Assembly: GCF_014652855.1 (NCBI RefSeq)
Contig: NZ_BMZP01000005.1
Location: forward strand, 1-64,000
Direction: 5' to 3'
Source: Novosphingobium pokkalii
GTDB taxonomy: Bacteria > Pseudomonadota > Alphaproteobacteria > Sphingomonadales > Sphingomonadaceae
DNA length: 64,000 bases
Part shown: in pieces, positions 62,978 to 64,000 of the stretch
Numbering within the stretch: the first letter of the stretch is position 1
Layout: every line of letters begins with the position of its first letter
Notes under the pieces: model-generated
Told to the model about the DNA's origin: nothing
What the model saw: the letters and a program-made list of their open reading frames with translations, nothing else
Database searches by the model: none
Program-made: the position numbers and the translations under genes

Positions 62978-64000
62978 TCAGAACTTGACGCCCGCCCGCA
63001 CACCGAAGGTGCGCGGATCGCTCATCGTCAGGCTGGTGGCATTGCCGGTCACCACCGAAACCTTGTTCTCGATGTTCTTGATGAACGCCGAGGCATACCA
63101 GGTGTCGTGCGGCGCGTTGTAGGTCAGGCTCGCCTGGGTGCGGCTGCGCGACGGGGTCCACAGCTTGAGCCAGTAGGAACCGGTATCGCCGAACACCGTC
63201 ACCGCATAGGCCGAGGAATAGCGCGAGTAGACCGAGGCCACCACGTTTCCGTCACCGACCGGCACGGTGTAGTTGACGCCGCCATAGATCACCGTGGCCG
63301 GGGTGCGATCGAGCTTCTGCCCGGCATAGTTGATCGCGCAAGTGCCATTGACCAGGCCGCTCGGGCAGAACTGGGTATAGTGCCCATCGGTCAGGTCGAT
63401 GCCCAGCGTCATGTTGAGATCGCGCGTCGGGAAGAACTGCGTCTCGAATTCCCAGCCCAGCACGCGCGCCTTGCCGGCGTTGGTTGTCACCGTCTGGTTG
63501 GCGCCGTTGACCGGAATGACCGCGCTGAGCTGCATATTCTTATAATCATACAGGAACAGGTTGGTATCGATCTTCATCCATGGCGTCACGCGGCCACGGA
63601 AGCCGAGTTCATAGTCGATCAGCGTTTCCGGCTCGTAATAGATCGCTTTCTGGTCGCCGTACTTGAGCGTGTTGGTGCCGGTTACGACCGTGGAATAGTC
63701 GCAGCGCTCGCCCTGCGAGGTGACCAGCGACTGGCCGGCACCGCCGGTGGAGCAGCCATCGCCGAAGCCACCGACCTTGTAGCCCGAAGCGATCGAGCCG
63801 TAGAGCAAGCCGCTCAGCACATCGGCGTCGAAACCGACGCGCCAGGTGACCTTGCGGCCCTTGACCGTGGCGTCGTTGACATAGCTGCGCCCACCACCGG
63901 CCGCCGGATCGAGCGTGTATTGCCCGCCGACCAGTGGCTGGCCAGCCAGCGTGTTGATGTGCACGGTGTGGCCATAGCGCGAAAGATCGTCGGCGGTGTA
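62978..64000 (-). CDS. TonB-dependent receptor, C-terminal part, cut by window end
   Basis: The frame is open from the stop at 62978 to the window edge (341 codons seen), with no start inside. The visible part is a receptor barrel: GLLYGSIASGYKVGGFGDGC, PETLIDYELGFRGRVTPWMKI, NAGKARVLGWEFETQFFP, LDRTPATVIYGGVNYTV, ending DPRTFGVRAGVKF. The C terminus is very like that of the receptor at 48524 (DPRLYGVRAGLRF). It is the upstream gene of the GH3-GH30-acyltransferase operon, 80 bp before GH3. Confidence 0.93.
   Translation of the reverse strand, partial: YTADDLSRYGHTVHINTLAGQPLVGGQYTLDPAAGGGRSYVNDATVKGRKVTWRVGFDADVLSGLLYGSIASGYKVGGFGDGCSTGGAGQSLVTSQGERCDYSTVVTGTNTLKYGDQKAIYYEPETLIDYELGFRGRVTPWMKIDTNLFLYDYKNMQLSAVIPVNGANQTVTTNAGKARVLGWEFETQFFPTRDLNMTLGIDLTDGHYTQFCPSGLVNGTCAINYAGQKLDRTPATVIYGGVNYTVPVGDGNVVASVYSRYSSAYAVTVFGDTGSYWLKLWTPSRSRTQASLTYNAPHDTWYASAFIKNIENKVSVVTGNATSLTMSDPRTFGVRAGVKF

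Overview
The window is GC-rich, densely coded bacterial DNA whose gene content fits a free-living alphaproteobacterium of the Sphingomonadales (Novosphingobium/Sphingomonas-like). The grounds are Caulobacter-type TonB-dependent receptors next to secreted glycoside hydrolases, several Tat-type signal peptides, LacI regulators with central-CG palindromic operators, and REP/MITE-like repeats of a kind common in sphingomonads. This assignment is an inference; there is no rRNA or other marker gene. I see no tRNA, rRNA, CRISPR array, prophage or intact transposase.

Region 1 (about 0.3-33.2 kb) is a utilisation locus for uronic-acid-containing plant polysaccharide. A leftward operon encodes GH115 alpha-glucuronidase, GH27 alpha-galactosidase and a GH43 enzyme, and diverges from a GH2 beta-galactosidase. 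A second leftward operon encodes an FAH-fold hydratase, an ExuT-like hexuronate transporter, a GH43 enzyme, a 1285-residue LamG protein without a recognised catalytic family, and a small LamG protein. Rightward genes are a LacI regulator, kduI, kduD, kdgK, a carboxylesterase, a TonB-dependent receptor, an alpha/beta-hydrolase esterase and a second LacI regulator. uxuB-like and uxaC genes then run leftward, divergent from uxaA. Five copies of one palindrome (TGACACCGGTTACC and variants) sit upstream of the hydratase operon, lacI, kduI and the receptor, so they probably form one regulon. The proposed flow is: outer-membrane uptake, debranching by esterases and hydrolases, ExuT import, then conversion of (unsaturated) uronates to 2-keto-3-deoxygluconate and KDPG.

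Region 2 (about 33.3-46.5 kb) looks like an acyl-CoA catabolic island. It holds a proline-rich lipoprotein, two acyl-CoA dehydrogenases, a LuxR-type regulator without a luxI, a DUF35 protein coupled to an SCP2-type thiolase, a 2-oxoacid dehydrogenase (E1 alpha, E1 beta, E2, no E3), a VOC protein and an MDR oxidoreductase. A divergent HxlR regulator and NmrA-type quinone reductase pair follows. Repeats are concentrated here: a 148-bp MITE-like element, compound palindromes, a 65-bp hairpin repeat and one of two related MITEs with TA target sites. The other copy is at the left edge of the window in opposite orientation.

Region 3 (about 46.5-64 kb) holds two more TonB-receptor/hydrolase loci. 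The first is TonB receptor plus GH3, divergent from LacI plus an MFS transporter. The second is an incomplete TonB receptor, GH3, GH30 and an acyltransferase, probably for beta-glucan. Between them lie a three-domain GH18-like/CE4/GT2 membrane protein and a divergent secreted CE4-like deacetylase. Palindromes with the core TAGCGCTA occur in front of both the second LacI/receptor pair and the deacetylase.
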